Part shown: one piece after another, positions 17,767 to 29,176 of the stretch | How positions within the stretch are numbered: the stretch's first letter is position 1 | How the letters are laid out: the number at the start of each line of letters is the position of its first letter | Origin: Mucilaginibacter empetricola | GTDB taxonomy: Bacteria > Bacteroidota > Bacteroidia > Sphingobacteriales > Sphingobacteriaceae | DNA: 43,403 nucleotides | Reading direction: 5' to 3' | Assembly (NCBI RefSeq): GCF_024808665.1 | Contig: NZ_JANUBZ010000016.1 | Location: 1-43,403 of the forward strand | Notes under the pieces: generated by a model | Seen by the model: the letters and a program-made list of their open reading frames with translations, nothing else | The model's database searches: none | What the model was told of the DNA's origin: nothing | Translations under genes and position numbers: made by a program

Positions 17767-18738
17767 ATGAAAAAAATCGTTTTTTTTATCCTTGTTTCAT
17801 TTGTTAGCGTTAAAGCTATTGCACAGGATATCACGCTGGATCCATCTTTATCTGAAACCCCTATATCGGCAAAAACTTTATCAAGTACTATTTCGGGCTC
17901 TTTGGTAATGCCCAAAGATGCGAAAGAAAAAATACCCGTAATTTTAATTATTGGAGATGCGGGGCTTACAGACAGAGATGGCAACAACGTTAAAACGGGA
18001 GTATCAGGCAATACATATAAACTGATGGCTTATGAATTGGGTAAAAAAGGTATTGCAACTGTACGTTATGATAAACGTTTTGTAGGCTCAACTACAACTA
18101 CCATAAAAGAATCACAATTGCATATTGAGGATTTTAGCGACGATGCCGTTAGCCTGATGAACCTACTGAATGCAGATCCACGTTTTTCAAAAATAATTTT
18201 GTTTGGTCATGGTGAAGGTGCTTTAGTATCATTATTAGCTGGCTACGAGCAACCCGAAAAGGCTTACATATTTGCCGAAGGATATGCCGACAAAGGTGAA
18301 AAAGTATTGGCCGACATAATGAAATCTAAACCAAAGTTTTTGGCTGATGAATTTAAAACGATAATGGACAGCCTTAAAAAAGGCAAAACAACTGATAATG
18401 TCGATCCATCTTTATATTATATAGCGAGGCCATCTGTACAGCCGTTCATCATGTCGTGGTGCCGGTATGATCCAATGCGGGGGTTTAAGGCTATAAAGTT
18501 GCCCATACTGGTTATACAGGGAACAACCGATTTAACAGTTCCGGTAAGTAATGGCGATCGTTTTAAGAACGCTAAAAAAGAAGCTTTTTACCTGAAAATA
18601 AAAGATATGAACCATATACTGAAGGAAGCACCTGCCGATACCGATAAGAATATGGATACTTACGACAAGGCTAATCTTCCAATAAAACCCGAACTGATAA
18701 ACGGAATAGTTGAATTTGTTAATAAGGTAAAATCGTAA
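17767..18738 (+). CDS. Secreted alpha/beta hydrolase-fold protein with Gly at the nucleophile position
   Basis: The 323-residue protein has a signal peptide (MKKIVFFILVSFVSVKAIAQ) and the alpha/beta hydrolase layout common in Bacteroidota: a TDRDGN turn near residue 70, YDKRFVG near 101, a nucleophile elbow near 147, the acid strand PILVIQGTTDLTVP near 255 and a candidate catalytic His in DMNHILKEAP. The elbow reads G-H-G149-E-G rather than GHSEG, so the catalytic Ser is missing; the codon is GGT at 18211, one base from AGT. It may be a non-catalytic pseudoenzyme or use another residue. The frame is intact, so it is not an obvious pseudogene. Confidence 0.82.
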   Translation: MKKIVFFILVSFVSVKAIAQDITLDPSLSETPISAKTLSSTISGSLVMPKDAKEKIPVILIIGDAGLTDRDGNNVKTGVSGNTYKLMAYELGKKGIATVRYDKRFVGSTTTTIKESQLHIEDFSDDAVSLMNLLNADPRFSKIILFGHGEGALVSLLAGYEQPEKAYIFAEGYADKGEKVLADIMKSKPKFLADEFKTIMDSLKKGKTTDNVDPSLYYIARPSVQPFIMSWCRYDPMRGFKAIKLPILVIQGTTDLTVPVSNGDRFKNAKKEAFYLKIKDMNHILKEAPADTDKNMDTYDKANLPIKPELINGIVEFVNKVKS

Positions 18739-18745
18739 ATCAATA

Positions 18746-19219
18746 CTATTTCCAATTGTTCAAAACCCTTCTTACGGCAATTATTTCACCTATGTGATAG
18801 GCGTTATGATCGGCTATTTGAAGTGCTTCACGGAGTATACTTTGCCCTGTTCCGTGTGCAAACTCCTGGCAAATATCACTATGTTCCAGTAATTCTATAA
18901 ACTCGTCCAAATCGCTGTTTATTTGTTGTAATGAGCCTTTCCAGGCGTCATCATCCACCGGCGCATTTTCAGCAGGCCAGTATTCTTCGGGCCATTTTGG
19001 TGATTTATGCTCGGGATCCTTGCTAAACTGAAGCATATCCCATTGCGCTATTCTTATGTGCTCAACCAGTTGCCAAATACTATATGGCGTGTGAGCAGGT
19101 TTTACGCCCCGTAATTCGGGCTTAAGTCCTTCCAAAGCATGCTTTAAAGAAATATGGGCCGATCCGCCAAGTAATAATTTGGTTAACTCTTTAGTTATTA
19201 ATTTATGCTGATAGTTCAT
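18746..19219 (-). CDS. DinB-like four-helix-bundle protein
   Basis: The 157-residue protein belongs to the DinB/YfiT-like metal-binding superfamily. It has the helix SIWQLVEHIRIAQWDML and the C-terminal DHNAYHIGEIIAVRRVLNNW, whose histidines (H53 and the HxxxH pair near 138-142) form the usual three-His metal site. Members include metal-dependent thiol transferases and proteins of unknown role; the reaction is not known here. It is convergent with the hydrolase gene seven bases away, with no hairpin terminator between them. Confidence 0.85.
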   Translation of the reverse strand: MNYQHKLITKELTKLLLGGSAHISLKHALEGLKPELRGVKPAHTPYSIWQLVEHIRIAQWDMLQFSKDPEHKSPKWPEEYWPAENAPVDDDAWKGSLQQINSDLDEFIELLEHSDICQEFAHGTGQSILREALQIADHNAYHIGEIIAVRRVLNNWK

Positions 19220-19390
19220 TAGGTATAGTGTTTTTTATCTAAACAAATATCAGTCAAATTGGTTGAAATTTTTTCCGGAACAATATAATTAAGCACTATT
19301 TGTAAAAGATATAACGTTGTAATGATATTGTTTAATTTTTTTCGGTTAAATATTTTAAGTTTATACTTGCATACGTTAATTATAAACCCC

Positions 19391-21160
19391 GTGATCAAAA
19401 AACTGTTATATACGGCACTTTTACTTACCACAATACTTATTGGCTGTAAAAAAGATGGTTCTGTCGGCCCTAATGGCGCCAAAGATGATGCCGCCTTTAC
19501 CAATTATGAAAACTCTTTTCTGGAAGGTTTATGGAAATTAAATCCGGATTGGGCTACGTCTGTGGGCTATCATAAATACGACAGTTTATTATTTGTGCCC
19601 GATGACAAACTGAGAGATAAGATGACAACTTATGCCAAAGTACAGCTAGATTCACTAAGCAGGTTTGACATTGCTACACTTAACGATCCCAACAAAATTG
19701 ATTACCATTTAATGCAAAATCAAATGGAATCAATTGAATGGACCAATCAATCATTAAGAGCTGACCAATGGGATCCATCATCATATAACGTGATAAGCAC
19801 ATTCGCCTATATTCTAAATGAACATTATGAACCATTAGCTAAACGTTTGCGTAATTTTTATCAAAAAATGGCCAATATTCCGGCTTATTATAAAGAGGCC
19901 GAAAAGCAATTAAAAAATCCAGTTACAGAACTTACGGATCTGGCCATAGAACAACATACTGGCGGCGTTAGCGTAATAGAAAAAGATTTCGGCGATTCTT
20001 TAAAAAAGACCAATATCCCGGCTGCCGAGCAAAAACAAATGCTTGAAAGAGCACATACTTCAGCCGAAGCTATAAAGGCCTATACAGAGTGGTTAAAAGC
20101 ACTTAAAAATGATCATCCAAAAAGCTTCAGACTGGGCAAAGAATTGTACGAAGACAAGTTTAAGTTTGATATTCAATCTGCATCAACAGCACAACAAATT
20201 TATAATGCAGCTATTGAGCGTAAGAAAAGCATCCATCATGCCATGGCACAAATCAGCAAAAAACTTTGGCCTAAATACTTTGGCAGCAAAGCAATGCCTG
20301 CTGATTCGCTCGACCTGATAGCGCAAGTTATAGATACCCTTTCTTCCAAACATGTTGCACCCGGTCAATTTCAATCGGCTATTGAAAACCTGCTTCCAAA
20401 ACTTACTGCTTTTGTGAGTACAAAAGACCTTGTTGCCATTGATCCGGCTAAGCCATTGGTAGTTCGCAAAGAACCGGGATATATGGCAGGTGTAGCAGGT
20501 GCGTCAATGAGTTCGCCCGGCCCTTATGACAAAGACGGCAATTCATATTTTAATGTTGGCAGCCTTAACGGTTGGCCGGCAGAAAAAGCAGAGAGCTATC
20601 TGCGTGAATACAACCAGTATACGTTGCAGATATTATGTATTCATGAGGCAATTCCCGGGCATTATGTTCAGCTGGTGCATGCTAACCAGGCACCAAGTTT
20701 AATTAAATCGATTTTCGGAAACAGCGCTATGATTGAAGGCTGGGCAGTTTACAGCGAAGAAATGATGCTGGATAATGGCTACGATAACGATAGCCCGGAG
20801 ATAAGGCTGATGTGGTATAAATGGCATTTAAGATCAGTTTGCAATACCATATTGGATTATAGTGTGCATACCCAAAATATGTCAAAACAGGATGCATTGA
20901 AGTTGCTTACCCATGAAGCTTTCCAGCAGCAGGCCGAAGCTGAAGGCAAATGGAAACGGGTAAGCGTAACCAGCGTACAGTTAGACAGTTATTTTACCGG
21001 TTATAAAGAAATAATTGATTTGCGCGAGGCTTATAAAAAGAAAATGGGCGATAAATACAAGCTGAAAGAATTTAATGAAAAATTCCTGAGCTATGGTAGT
21101 GCACCTGTGAAATTTATAAGGGATGCCATGCTGGCAAAAGATAATACTCCAAGCCATTAA
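19391..21160 (+). CDS. DUF885-family lipoprotein, putative metallopeptidase
   Basis: The product is 589 residues. The GTG at 19391 gives MIKKLLYTALLLTTILIGCKK, an ideal lipoprotein signal with Cys19, whereas the upstream ATG at 19322 would put 23 extra residues before it and overlaps a possible -7 element (TATACTTG, 19362-19369). DUF885 proteins carry a HEAxPGH motif, here HEAIPGHYVQLVH near residue 420, with EGWAVYSEEMM about 30 residues later, resembling zinc-peptidase helices. It is probably a membrane-anchored peptidase of unknown substrate facing the periplasm or cell surface. The start-site choice is inference; the family call is strong. Confidence 0.88.
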   Translation: MIKKLLYTALLLTTILIGCKKDGSVGPNGAKDDAAFTNYENSFLEGLWKLNPDWATSVGYHKYDSLLFVPDDKLRDKMTTYAKVQLDSLSRFDIATLNDPNKIDYHLMQNQMESIEWTNQSLRADQWDPSSYNVISTFAYILNEHYEPLAKRLRNFYQKMANIPAYYKEAEKQLKNPVTELTDLAIEQHTGGVSVIEKDFGDSLKKTNIPAAEQKQMLERAHTSAEAIKAYTEWLKALKNDHPKSFRLGKELYEDKFKFDIQSASTAQQIYNAAIERKKSIHHAMAQISKKLWPKYFGSKAMPADSLDLIAQVIDTLSSKHVAPGQFQSAIENLLPKLTAFVSTKDLVAIDPAKPLVVRKEPGYMAGVAGASMSSPGPYDKDGNSYFNVGSLNGWPAEKAESYLREYNQYTLQILCIHEAIPGHYVQLVHANQAPSLIKSIFGNSAMIEGWAVYSEEMMLDNGYDNDSPEIRLMWYKWHLRSVCNTILDYSVHTQNMSKQDALKLLTHEAFQQQAEAEGKWKRVSVTSVQLDSYFTGYKEIIDLREAYKKKMGDKYKLKEFNEKFLSYGSAPVKFIRDAMLAKDNTPSH

Positions 21161-21548
21161 TATCTGAGAATTCATAGGTTTTTTCATATTAAATCTGCCT
21201 AAAAATTAAAATGGCTTGCTAATTGCAAGCTAGTAAATGTGCGTTTAGGTCAAATGATGGGCTATATCCCAAAATTCGTCAAAATTTACACATAAATTGA
21301 TAGGAAAGTTTTAATTATTGGGTAATTTTTACTTATATTTATTGGTTTAAAAAACCGGGCAAAAACAGAGAAATATTGCTTGTTTTTTTAACCCAAAAAA
21401 GGGGGCACATGATTACGCAAATCGGGTAAATATTTACTCATAAATCCCTCGAATTTAACTACTTGATTAACAAAAAAAATTCTATTGTTATAAATACATA
21501 AGCCAGACCCATTTTGGCATAACGGGTACGATTTTTGTATTATTTCTC

Positions 21549-21683
21549 ATGTTATCATTCACTCTCAAATTTAGTATTATCATGAGTTTATTAGCTATTA
21601 TCGGTATCGCAATTCAAGCAATTCCTGTGTTTTTTATTATAAAAACCAGCATTTCTATGATTAAGCGCAAAAGGCTTTCTTAA
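21549..21683 (+). CDS. Possible small hydrophobic peptide
   Basis: A 44-codon frame starts at an ATG at 21549, with an in-frame ATG at 21582 that would give 33 codons. It encodes one hydrophobic segment (LLAIIGIAIQAIPVFFIIK) followed by a basic end (MIKRKRLS), the layout of a single-pass membrane micropeptide. A good rho-independent terminator begins 45 bases after the stop, which supports a separate transcript. No family is recognised, and it could instead be part of a non-coding RNA. Confidence 0.35.
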   Translation: MLSFTLKFSIIMSLLAIIGIAIQAIPVFFIIKTSISMIKRKRLS

Positions 21684-21727
21684 GTAAGAAAAGTCTTTAA
21701 ATATTACTCACTTATCAATTAAGTATT

Positions 21728-21757
21728 GCTCTTGCGCAAAACGCAGGAGCTTTTTTG
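21728..21757 (+). terminator. Rho-independent terminator
   Basis: The stem GCTCTTGCG/CGCAGGAGC (9 bp with one G-T pair) closes on the loop CAAAA and is followed by TTTTTT. No conventional gene ends here. The nearest candidate upstream is the small frame at 21549-21683. Confidence 0.75.
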
Positions 21758-21828
21758 TTTATACGTAACCTAAAGCAAAATTTTTCCGTAAAACATGGTG
21801 AGTGAAAAATTAATGATAATGCTAATTT

Positions 21829-21869
21829 GAGAACTAGCCGGGGTTGAGAGCCTGGCTATTCTCGTTTTA
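21829..21869 (+). terminator. Hairpin, probable terminator
   Basis: GAGAA-C-TAGCC pairs with GGCTA-TTCTC (10 bp with one bulged C) and is followed by GTTTTAT. It comes 80 bases after another terminator with no gene between them, so it may end a short RNA or a premature leader transcript. Confidence 0.5.
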
Positions 21870-22035
21870 TATCATTTGCAAAATCAAACCAAATCTACCC
21901 CTCTTCACTATTCTTTCAGGCCTTTTATTGCCTTAATCAACAATTAAATAGCGCTTACCTTAATCGGCCAATAGTTTTACATCGCCAATAAAATTATATA
22001 CTTTGCATACGTTTAAAGGCATAAAAATTTAACGC

Positions 22036-22956
22036 ATGAAATACGTTTTAGGAGTATTGTTATCATTTTTATTTTGTAGTACATCAATTGCACAAAAAGT
22101 AAAGCCTGCGCTTAACTTAAAAAAAGGAAGCACTTACTATATGATCAGCAATGCCAACTCCACCATTGTGCAAACCTTAAACAGCCAGGAGAACACTTTG
22201 AACTTAACGTTCGTTTTTAAAATGGCATTTAAGGTAGTTGATGTTTTGGATACCACTTATAATATGGAGGTAAGTTACCAGGCCATCAACATGAAAATTC
22301 AGGCCGGTACGCAGTCTATTGAAATCGACTCAAAAAAAGCTGACACAGCCGATGTGCCTTCATCTTTTATGGCTGCTATGATGAATAAGCCATTTAACAT
22401 TATCCTTACCAAAAGCGGCAAGGTAAAGTCTGTTCAAAATATTGAAAAAATAATTGCTGTTGTTTTTGATGGCTTCCCTAAAATTGACTCCGTTAAAAAA
22501 AGTCAGTTAAAAAAACAGTTTCTGCAATCTTTTGGTGCAGATGCATTTAGGGGTAGCTTAGAAATGGGTACCGCCATTTTCCCAACAAAAGTGGTTAGCA
22601 AGGATGATAAATGGACAATTAACACAAATTTGGAAGCTCCCACAAAAGCAAACGTAAAAACGGTTTATCAGCTAACTGATATTACAAGCGACTTTTACCT
22701 TATACATGGCGATGGTACACTAGCTACCGATAAAGACGCAAAACCCGGAGAAATTAATGGGATGCCTATGGTATATAAGCTAAACGGCTCGTTAATAACC
22801 GATATAAAAATTGATAAAAATACAGGTTGGATAAATGAGGTAAAATTGAAGCAGATAATGAAGGGAACTATTGAAATACAGGATAATCCGCAATTGCCTG
22901 GCGGAATGACGATACCGATGACATTTAACACCGATGTACTTACCACCGATAAATAA
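22036..22956 (+). CDS. DUF6263-family secreted protein
   Basis: The 306-residue protein has a signal peptide (MKYVLGVLLSFLFCSTSIAQ). The mature part is beta-strand rich with regularly spaced conserved blocks: YNMEVSYQAINMKI, NKPFNIILTKSGKVKSVQNIEKI, FPTKVVSKDDKWTI and IDKNTGWINEVKLKQIMKGTIEI. This matches DUF6263, a Bacteroidota family of exported proteins of unknown function. It stands alone. TATACTTTG about 30 bases upstream resembles a -7 element with one extra base. Confidence 0.8.
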   Translation: MKYVLGVLLSFLFCSTSIAQKVKPALNLKKGSTYYMISNANSTIVQTLNSQENTLNLTFVFKMAFKVVDVLDTTYNMEVSYQAINMKIQAGTQSIEIDSKKADTADVPSSFMAAMMNKPFNIILTKSGKVKSVQNIEKIIAVVFDGFPKIDSVKKSQLKKQFLQSFGADAFRGSLEMGTAIFPTKVVSKDDKWTINTNLEAPTKANVKTVYQLTDITSDFYLIHGDGTLATDKDAKPGEINGMPMVYKLNGSLITDIKIDKNTGWINEVKLKQIMKGTIEIQDNPQLPGGMTIPMTFNTDVLTTDK

Positions 22957-23001
22957 TTTTATCAGCCCCTGTTAAGGCTCAGAGGCTGATAAAACATCTT
23001 A

Positions 23002-23310
23002 TTATTTCCAATGCCCCGGTATCCAAACGTAACCGCCACGACGGTCTTTCCAATGTCCTGCAACCCAAATTGCGTGTGGATGAGGCGGCAATGCCCAATA
23101 ACCTGCATGATATACGTAAGTGCCAACGCCCGGAGTCCACTCTTCGGCAACCCAAACGTGGTTCGGTGTTGGTCTGTCTGGTCTTCTTACAACAATTTCC
23201 GCTGGGCGGCTCATACGTTCTTTAACTATAATTTCCTGCGCTTTACTTTGTTTTACAGCAAAAACTGAAAACACCGATAGTAACATTAAAATTTTGCTTA
23301 ACCTTTTCAT
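23002..23310 (-). CDS. YXWGXW-repeat exported protein
   Basis: This short protein (102 residues) has a signal peptide (MKRLSKILMLLSVFSVFAVKQSKAQ). Its C-terminal half carries W-rich repeats: VWVAEEWTPG, YHAGYWALPPHPHAIWVAGHW and YVWIPGHWK, the YXWGXW (WxxGxW) repeat type found in small Bacteroidota and proteobacterial envelope proteins of unknown function. The repeat side chains suggest a beta-hairpin stack. The gene stands alone, and a repeat-poor gap separates it from ligA. Confidence 0.85.
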   Translation of the reverse strand: MKRLSKILMLLSVFSVFAVKQSKAQEIIVKERMSRPAEIVVRRPDRPTPNHVWVAEEWTPGVGTYVYHAGYWALPPHPHAIWVAGHWKDRRGGYVWIPGHWK

Positions 23311-23491
23311 AATGATTTAAGTGTTGTTTTGTTGGTAAGATAAAAAAAAGCCAACAGGGTTTAAAAACAGGTTTCACTTTTATCATAAAAAACTGCAAAA
23401 CAAATAATTAAATTTACTTAAAGTTCAATTGACATTTTAATATTTGGCAACTTATTTAAAGTGGCCATCAAAATATTACAGTATTTTATAA

Positions 23492-25528
<2,037 letters not shown>

Positions 25529-25546
25529 TTTATTTAGGATGGATAA

Positions 25547-25577
25547 AAGGAGCTTCGGAGGGAGCTTCTTATTCTTT
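25547..25577 (+). terminator. Probable terminator of ligA
   Basis: AAGGAGCT pairs with AGCTTCTT (8 bp including one G-T) around TCGGAGGG, followed by ATTCTTT. It starts 19 bases after the ligA stop. The T-run is weak. Confidence 0.5.
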
Positions 25578-25647
25578 AACATTAATTAACGTAAACCCGC
25601 TGTAACTTTCAGCAAATAAATTTCATCTTAGCATAAACACCTGCTAA

Positions 25648-28101
25648 ATGAAATTTACTTTACCTTTTACCCTGCTCCTTTTTATCAGCATTGCTGCATT
25701 TTCTCAACAAGTTACCCTAAGTGGCAAGATAACCGACGATCAAAATAAAGCCATTCCCTTTGCCAGCGTTTATATTAAAAACACCACCAAAGGCACATCG
25801 GCAAACAGCGATGGGGAATATGTTTTACAACTAAAACCAGGCACTTACCAAGTACAGTACAAGGCCGTAGGCTACGGGCAGCAAAGCCGCAAGCTGAGTA
25901 TCAGCGCCAACCAATCAATTAATGTTACGCTGAAAGCAGAAAGTTATCAGCTAAACGATGTGGTTATAAAAAGCGGCGGCGAGGACCCGGCCTATGCTAT
26001 TATCCGCAAGGCAATTAAAAAACGTAAGGCCCATTTAAATGAGGTTGATGCTTATACCTGTGAGGTTTATATCAAAGGCTTACAAAAGCTGTTGGCTGCT
26101 CCCAAAAAATTCATGGGCTTTGACGTCCAGAAAGCTGCACGTGAAAATGGACTTGACTCCAACCGAAAAGGAATAATATACTTATCAGAATCTGAATCAA
26201 AATATAGTTTCAAACGGCCCAATAATGTTCATGAAGAACTCATTTCATCCAAAGTATCGGGCAATAACCGGGCATTCAGTTATAACAGGGCATCGGATGT
26301 AAACGTCAATTTTTACGAGAATTTTCAAACCTGGGATGGCTTGAGTAACAGGCCTGTGATATCACCCATTGCCGATAACGCTTTATTTTATTACAACTAC
26401 AAATACATCGGTTTTTCGGTTGAAAATGGAGAAACTATAGACAAAATAAAGGTTATACCCAAACGGGGTTATGATGCCTGTTTCCAGGGATATATTTATA
26501 TTTTGGAAGATAGCTGGCGCATTTATGGGCTCGACCTTTTCATCACCAAAAAACAGAATATAAACTTTGTAGATACTCTACGGGTAAACGAGCAGTTTTT
26601 TCCGGTGGATCAGAAAGTATGGATGCCATCATCAGTAAAGTTTGAATTTACCGGAGGATTATTGGGATTTAAAATAGGCGGATATTTTATCTCTATCTAC
26701 AAAGATTATGATCTTAGCCCTGTTTTCACCAAAAATGAATTTGCAGAAGTATTGCGGATCACCAAAGGCGTTAATAAAAAAGACTCGGCCTTTTGGGAAC
26801 AGGAAAGACCCATCCCATTAACCGAAGAAGAAAAAACAGACTATCAAAAGAAAGCCATATTAGCCAAAAAACGCGAATCAAAGCCATATCTTGATTCACT
26901 CGATAAGGTAAATAATAAGTTTAACGCCAATAAATTTCTGCTCGGTGGCTATCAGCATGTAAACAGGTATGATCATGAGTACTACAACCTCGATCCGCTT
27001 TTAACTTCGATAAAATTTAACACCGTTGAAGGATTCAGCCTTAATTATGGCGCGTCCTATCGTAAACAAATTGATACCCTGAATAACCGTTATCTCAGCA
27101 TCAGCACTAAAATTGGCTATGGGTTTTCGGATCATAAATTTAAAGGCGTAGTGAACAGCACCGTACCGGCAGGGTCATTTACACTCGGATTTAAAGCTGG
27201 ATCTGACGTTGTTGATCTGAATAATACCAACCCGGTTTCGCCGTTCATCAATTCGCTTTATAGCTTGTTTGAAAAGCAGAATTATGAAAAGCTATATCAA
27301 AAACAATTCCTATCCGCATCGGTAAACAAACGTATTACAGGCGGGTGGATTGCCACTGTAGGTGCAGAATGGGCTGATAGAAAATGGCTCCCAAATGCCT
27401 CATCTTATAGTTTTTTTGATCCATCCAATAGAAACTACACATCGAATAATCCTTTAGTACCTAATCAGGATGCTCCGCTGTTCCCGGATAATCAGTCGTT
27501 CAAAATCAGTTTCCGCACCACTTATGATTTCAGCGATAAGTATGAAACCTATCCAAGCGGCAAACGGTATTTACCATCGCCATACCCAACAATAGGTTTT
27601 AACTATGATAAGGGAATCAGCAACTTTTTAGGCTCCGATGTTAATTACGATCAGATATCAGCCGATATATCTAAATCGGATATCAATGTGGGTGTATTTG
27701 GTCGCACATCCTTTTACATTGCGGCCGGCAAATTCCTCAATAATAGCAGCGTTTTTTACCCCGACTATAAACAGTTTGCAGGCAATGAGGTATTATTTTA
27801 TAAAAGCGGAATTGATAGCTTTTTACTGTTGAATTATTACAATTTCAGCACCTATACGCAGTACATTGAAGGACATCTGGAACAGAACTTTTCGGGCTTT
27901 ATACTGAATAAGATCCCGTTGATACGGAAACTGAAACTACAGGAAATTGTTGATGTAAATTATCTCAGCACTCCCACCATAAAAAATTATACCGAACTGG
28001 GTTTTGGACTACAATATTTAAATTTCAGAATAATGTATGGCACCTCCTTTAACAGCGGCAGCAATATTAAATCGGCCATCAGGCTTGGGTTGAGTTTTTG
28101 A
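25648..28101 (+). CDS. DUF5686 outer membrane protein with carboxypeptidase-regulatory-like domain
   Basis: The 817-residue protein begins with a signal peptide (MKFTLPFTLLLFISIAAFSQ). A CarboxypepD_reg-like domain covers about residues 22-105 (VTLSGKITDDQNKAIPFASVYI...). The rest matches DUF5686, a large family of presumed outer-membrane proteins in Bacteroidota with many alternating aromatic strands in the C-terminal half, ending in FNSGSNIKSAIRLGLSF, an aromatic C-terminus typical of barrels. Function unknown. It may form a barrel, but no plug domain is visible. It lies between ligA and dapA with its own promoter region. Confidence 0.88.
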   Translation: MKFTLPFTLLLFISIAAFSQQVTLSGKITDDQNKAIPFASVYIKNTTKGTSANSDGEYVLQLKPGTYQVQYKAVGYGQQSRKLSISANQSINVTLKAESYQLNDVVIKSGGEDPAYAIIRKAIKKRKAHLNEVDAYTCEVYIKGLQKLLAAPKKFMGFDVQKAARENGLDSNRKGIIYLSESESKYSFKRPNNVHEELISSKVSGNNRAFSYNRASDVNVNFYENFQTWDGLSNRPVISPIADNALFYYNYKYIGFSVENGETIDKIKVIPKRGYDACFQGYIYILEDSWRIYGLDLFITKKQNINFVDTLRVNEQFFPVDQKVWMPSSVKFEFTGGLLGFKIGGYFISIYKDYDLSPVFTKNEFAEVLRITKGVNKKDSAFWEQERPIPLTEEEKTDYQKKAILAKKRESKPYLDSLDKVNNKFNANKFLLGGYQHVNRYDHEYYNLDPLLTSIKFNTVEGFSLNYGASYRKQIDTLNNRYLSISTKIGYGFSDHKFKGVVNSTVPAGSFTLGFKAGSDVVDLNNTNPVSPFINSLYSLFEKQNYEKLYQKQFLSASVNKRITGGWIATVGAEWADRKWLPNASSYSFFDPSNRNYTSNNPLVPNQDAPLFPDNQSFKISFRTTYDFSDKYETYPSGKRYLPSPYPTIGFNYDKGISNFLGSDVNYDQISADISKSDINVGVFGRTSFYIAAGKFLNNSSVFYPDYKQFAGNEVLFYKSGIDSFLLLNYYNFSTYTQYIEGHLEQNFSGFILNKIPLIRKLKLQEIVDVNYLSTPTIKNYTELGFGLQYLNFRIMYGTSFNSGSNIKSAIRLGLSF

Positions 28102-28103
28102 TT

Positions 28104-28245
28104 GGTTCATGGTTGATAGATCATGGATCATAGTTGGTAGCTTGTATTTAAGAGTTTATTGTTCATAGATGACTACTCAATACGACTTACTTACTACCAT
28201 GAACCATGATCTATTAACTATCAACTATGAACAATTACTATGAAC
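28104..28245. repeat. Inverted intergenic element, ATGAAC/ATGATC family (family 4)
   Basis: The left arm 28104-28140 begins GGTTCATGGTTGATAG and ends CATAGTTGGTAG. The right arm 28194-28245 is its reverse complement with extra units (CTACCATGAACCATGATC ... CTATCAACTATGAAC). Each arm is itself built from near-repeats of TATGAAC/CATGAAC. It starts three bases after the DUF5686 stop codon and ends about 33 bases before dapA. A single related arm is at 13398-13427. Confidence 0.88.
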
Positions 28246-28278
28246 TATTACTATATTAGCATCTTTTTATAACTAAAG

Positions 28279-29157
28279 ATGAATAAATTTTATGGAACTG
28301 GGATAGCAATGGTTACCCCTTTTCAAACTGACGGAAAAATTGACTATGAAGGATTAGAAAAGCTAATCAATCACTTAATTGCAGGTGGCGTTGAGTACCT
28401 TGTATCATTGGGTACAACCGGCGAAAGTGCTACCTTAAGCAGTGAAGAACGAAAGCAGGTTTTTGCATTTACTTCTAAAATAGTTAAGGGCCGTGTAGCA
28501 CTGGTTGCAGGTATTGGAGGTAACAATACTGCCGAAGTTATTGAAACCATAAAACATTTTGATATTAATGGTTATGATGCCATATTATCGGCAAGCCCCA
28601 ACTACACCAAACCTACCCAGGAAGGCATTTACCAGCATTATAAAGCTATTGCAGAGGCAACTCCCCTGCCTGTAATTTTATATAATGTGCCAAGCCGTAC
28701 CGGCAGCAATATAAATGCTGATACTGTAACAAGACTTGCGAAGGACTTTAAAAACATCATCGGCATAAAAGAAGCCTCTGGAAACTTTGATCAAATTAAC
28801 CAGATTATGCGCGATAAGCCCGAAAGCTTCTTAGTAATATCGGGCGATGATCCGGTAACGCTGCCTATGATAGCTTTGGGTGCTGTGGGTGTTATTTCGG
28901 TTGTTGGCAATGCATTGCCGCGCAAGACATCAAACTTAACAAGACTTTGCCTTGCAGGCGATTTCAAGGCCGCACAGCAACCACATTCGGCTTTAATTGA
29001 CTTTACCCGGCTAATGTTTGTAGAAGGCAGTCCGGCTGGTGTAAAAACCGCATTAAAGCATTTAAATATTTGTGGCGATACAGTACGTTTATCATTAGTA
29101 CAAGTGAGCAGCAATACAGCCCAACGTATTATTCAGGAAACAGACAAGCTTGTTTAA
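28279..29157 (+). CDS. dapA: 4-hydroxy-tetrahydrodipicolinate synthase
   Basis: DapA condenses pyruvate with aspartate semialdehyde in the lysine/diaminopimelate pathway, supplying both lysine and the peptidoglycan cross-linking residue. The 292-residue TIM-barrel has the Schiff-base lysine K164 in IGIKEASG, the catalytic Tyr135 in ILYNVPSRTG and the GTTGES loop with T46/T47. All are in their expected places, so it should be active; the related aldolases of the same fold lack this combination. The gene follows an inverted repeat element and ends at a strong terminator. No other dap gene is nearby. Confidence 0.95.
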   Translation: MNKFYGTGIAMVTPFQTDGKIDYEGLEKLINHLIAGGVEYLVSLGTTGESATLSSEERKQVFAFTSKIVKGRVALVAGIGGNNTAEVIETIKHFDINGYDAILSASPNYTKPTQEGIYQHYKAIAEATPLPVILYNVPSRTGSNINADTVTRLAKDFKNIIGIKEASGNFDQINQIMRDKPESFLVISGDDPVTLPMIALGAVGVISVVGNALPRKTSNLTRLCLAGDFKAAQQPHSALIDFTRLMFVEGSPAGVKTALKHLNICGDTVRLSLVQVSSNTAQRIIQETDKLV

Positions 29158-29176
29158 AGCTTGACATAAACCCAAT

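Larger units (their letters stand above)
21161..22035. other. Long intergenic region with small transcription-unit signals
   Basis: This is 875 bases without a recognised conventional gene. It holds an unassigned perfect hairpin (GCTTGC-TAATT-GCAAGC, 21214-21230), a possible 44-codon membrane peptide (21549-21683) and two terminator-like hairpins (21728-21757 and 21829-21869). About 21240-21540 is AT-rich with nothing recognised. The last 165 bases before the DUF6263 gene contain TATACTTTG near 22003, close to a -7 element. Confidence 0.6.
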
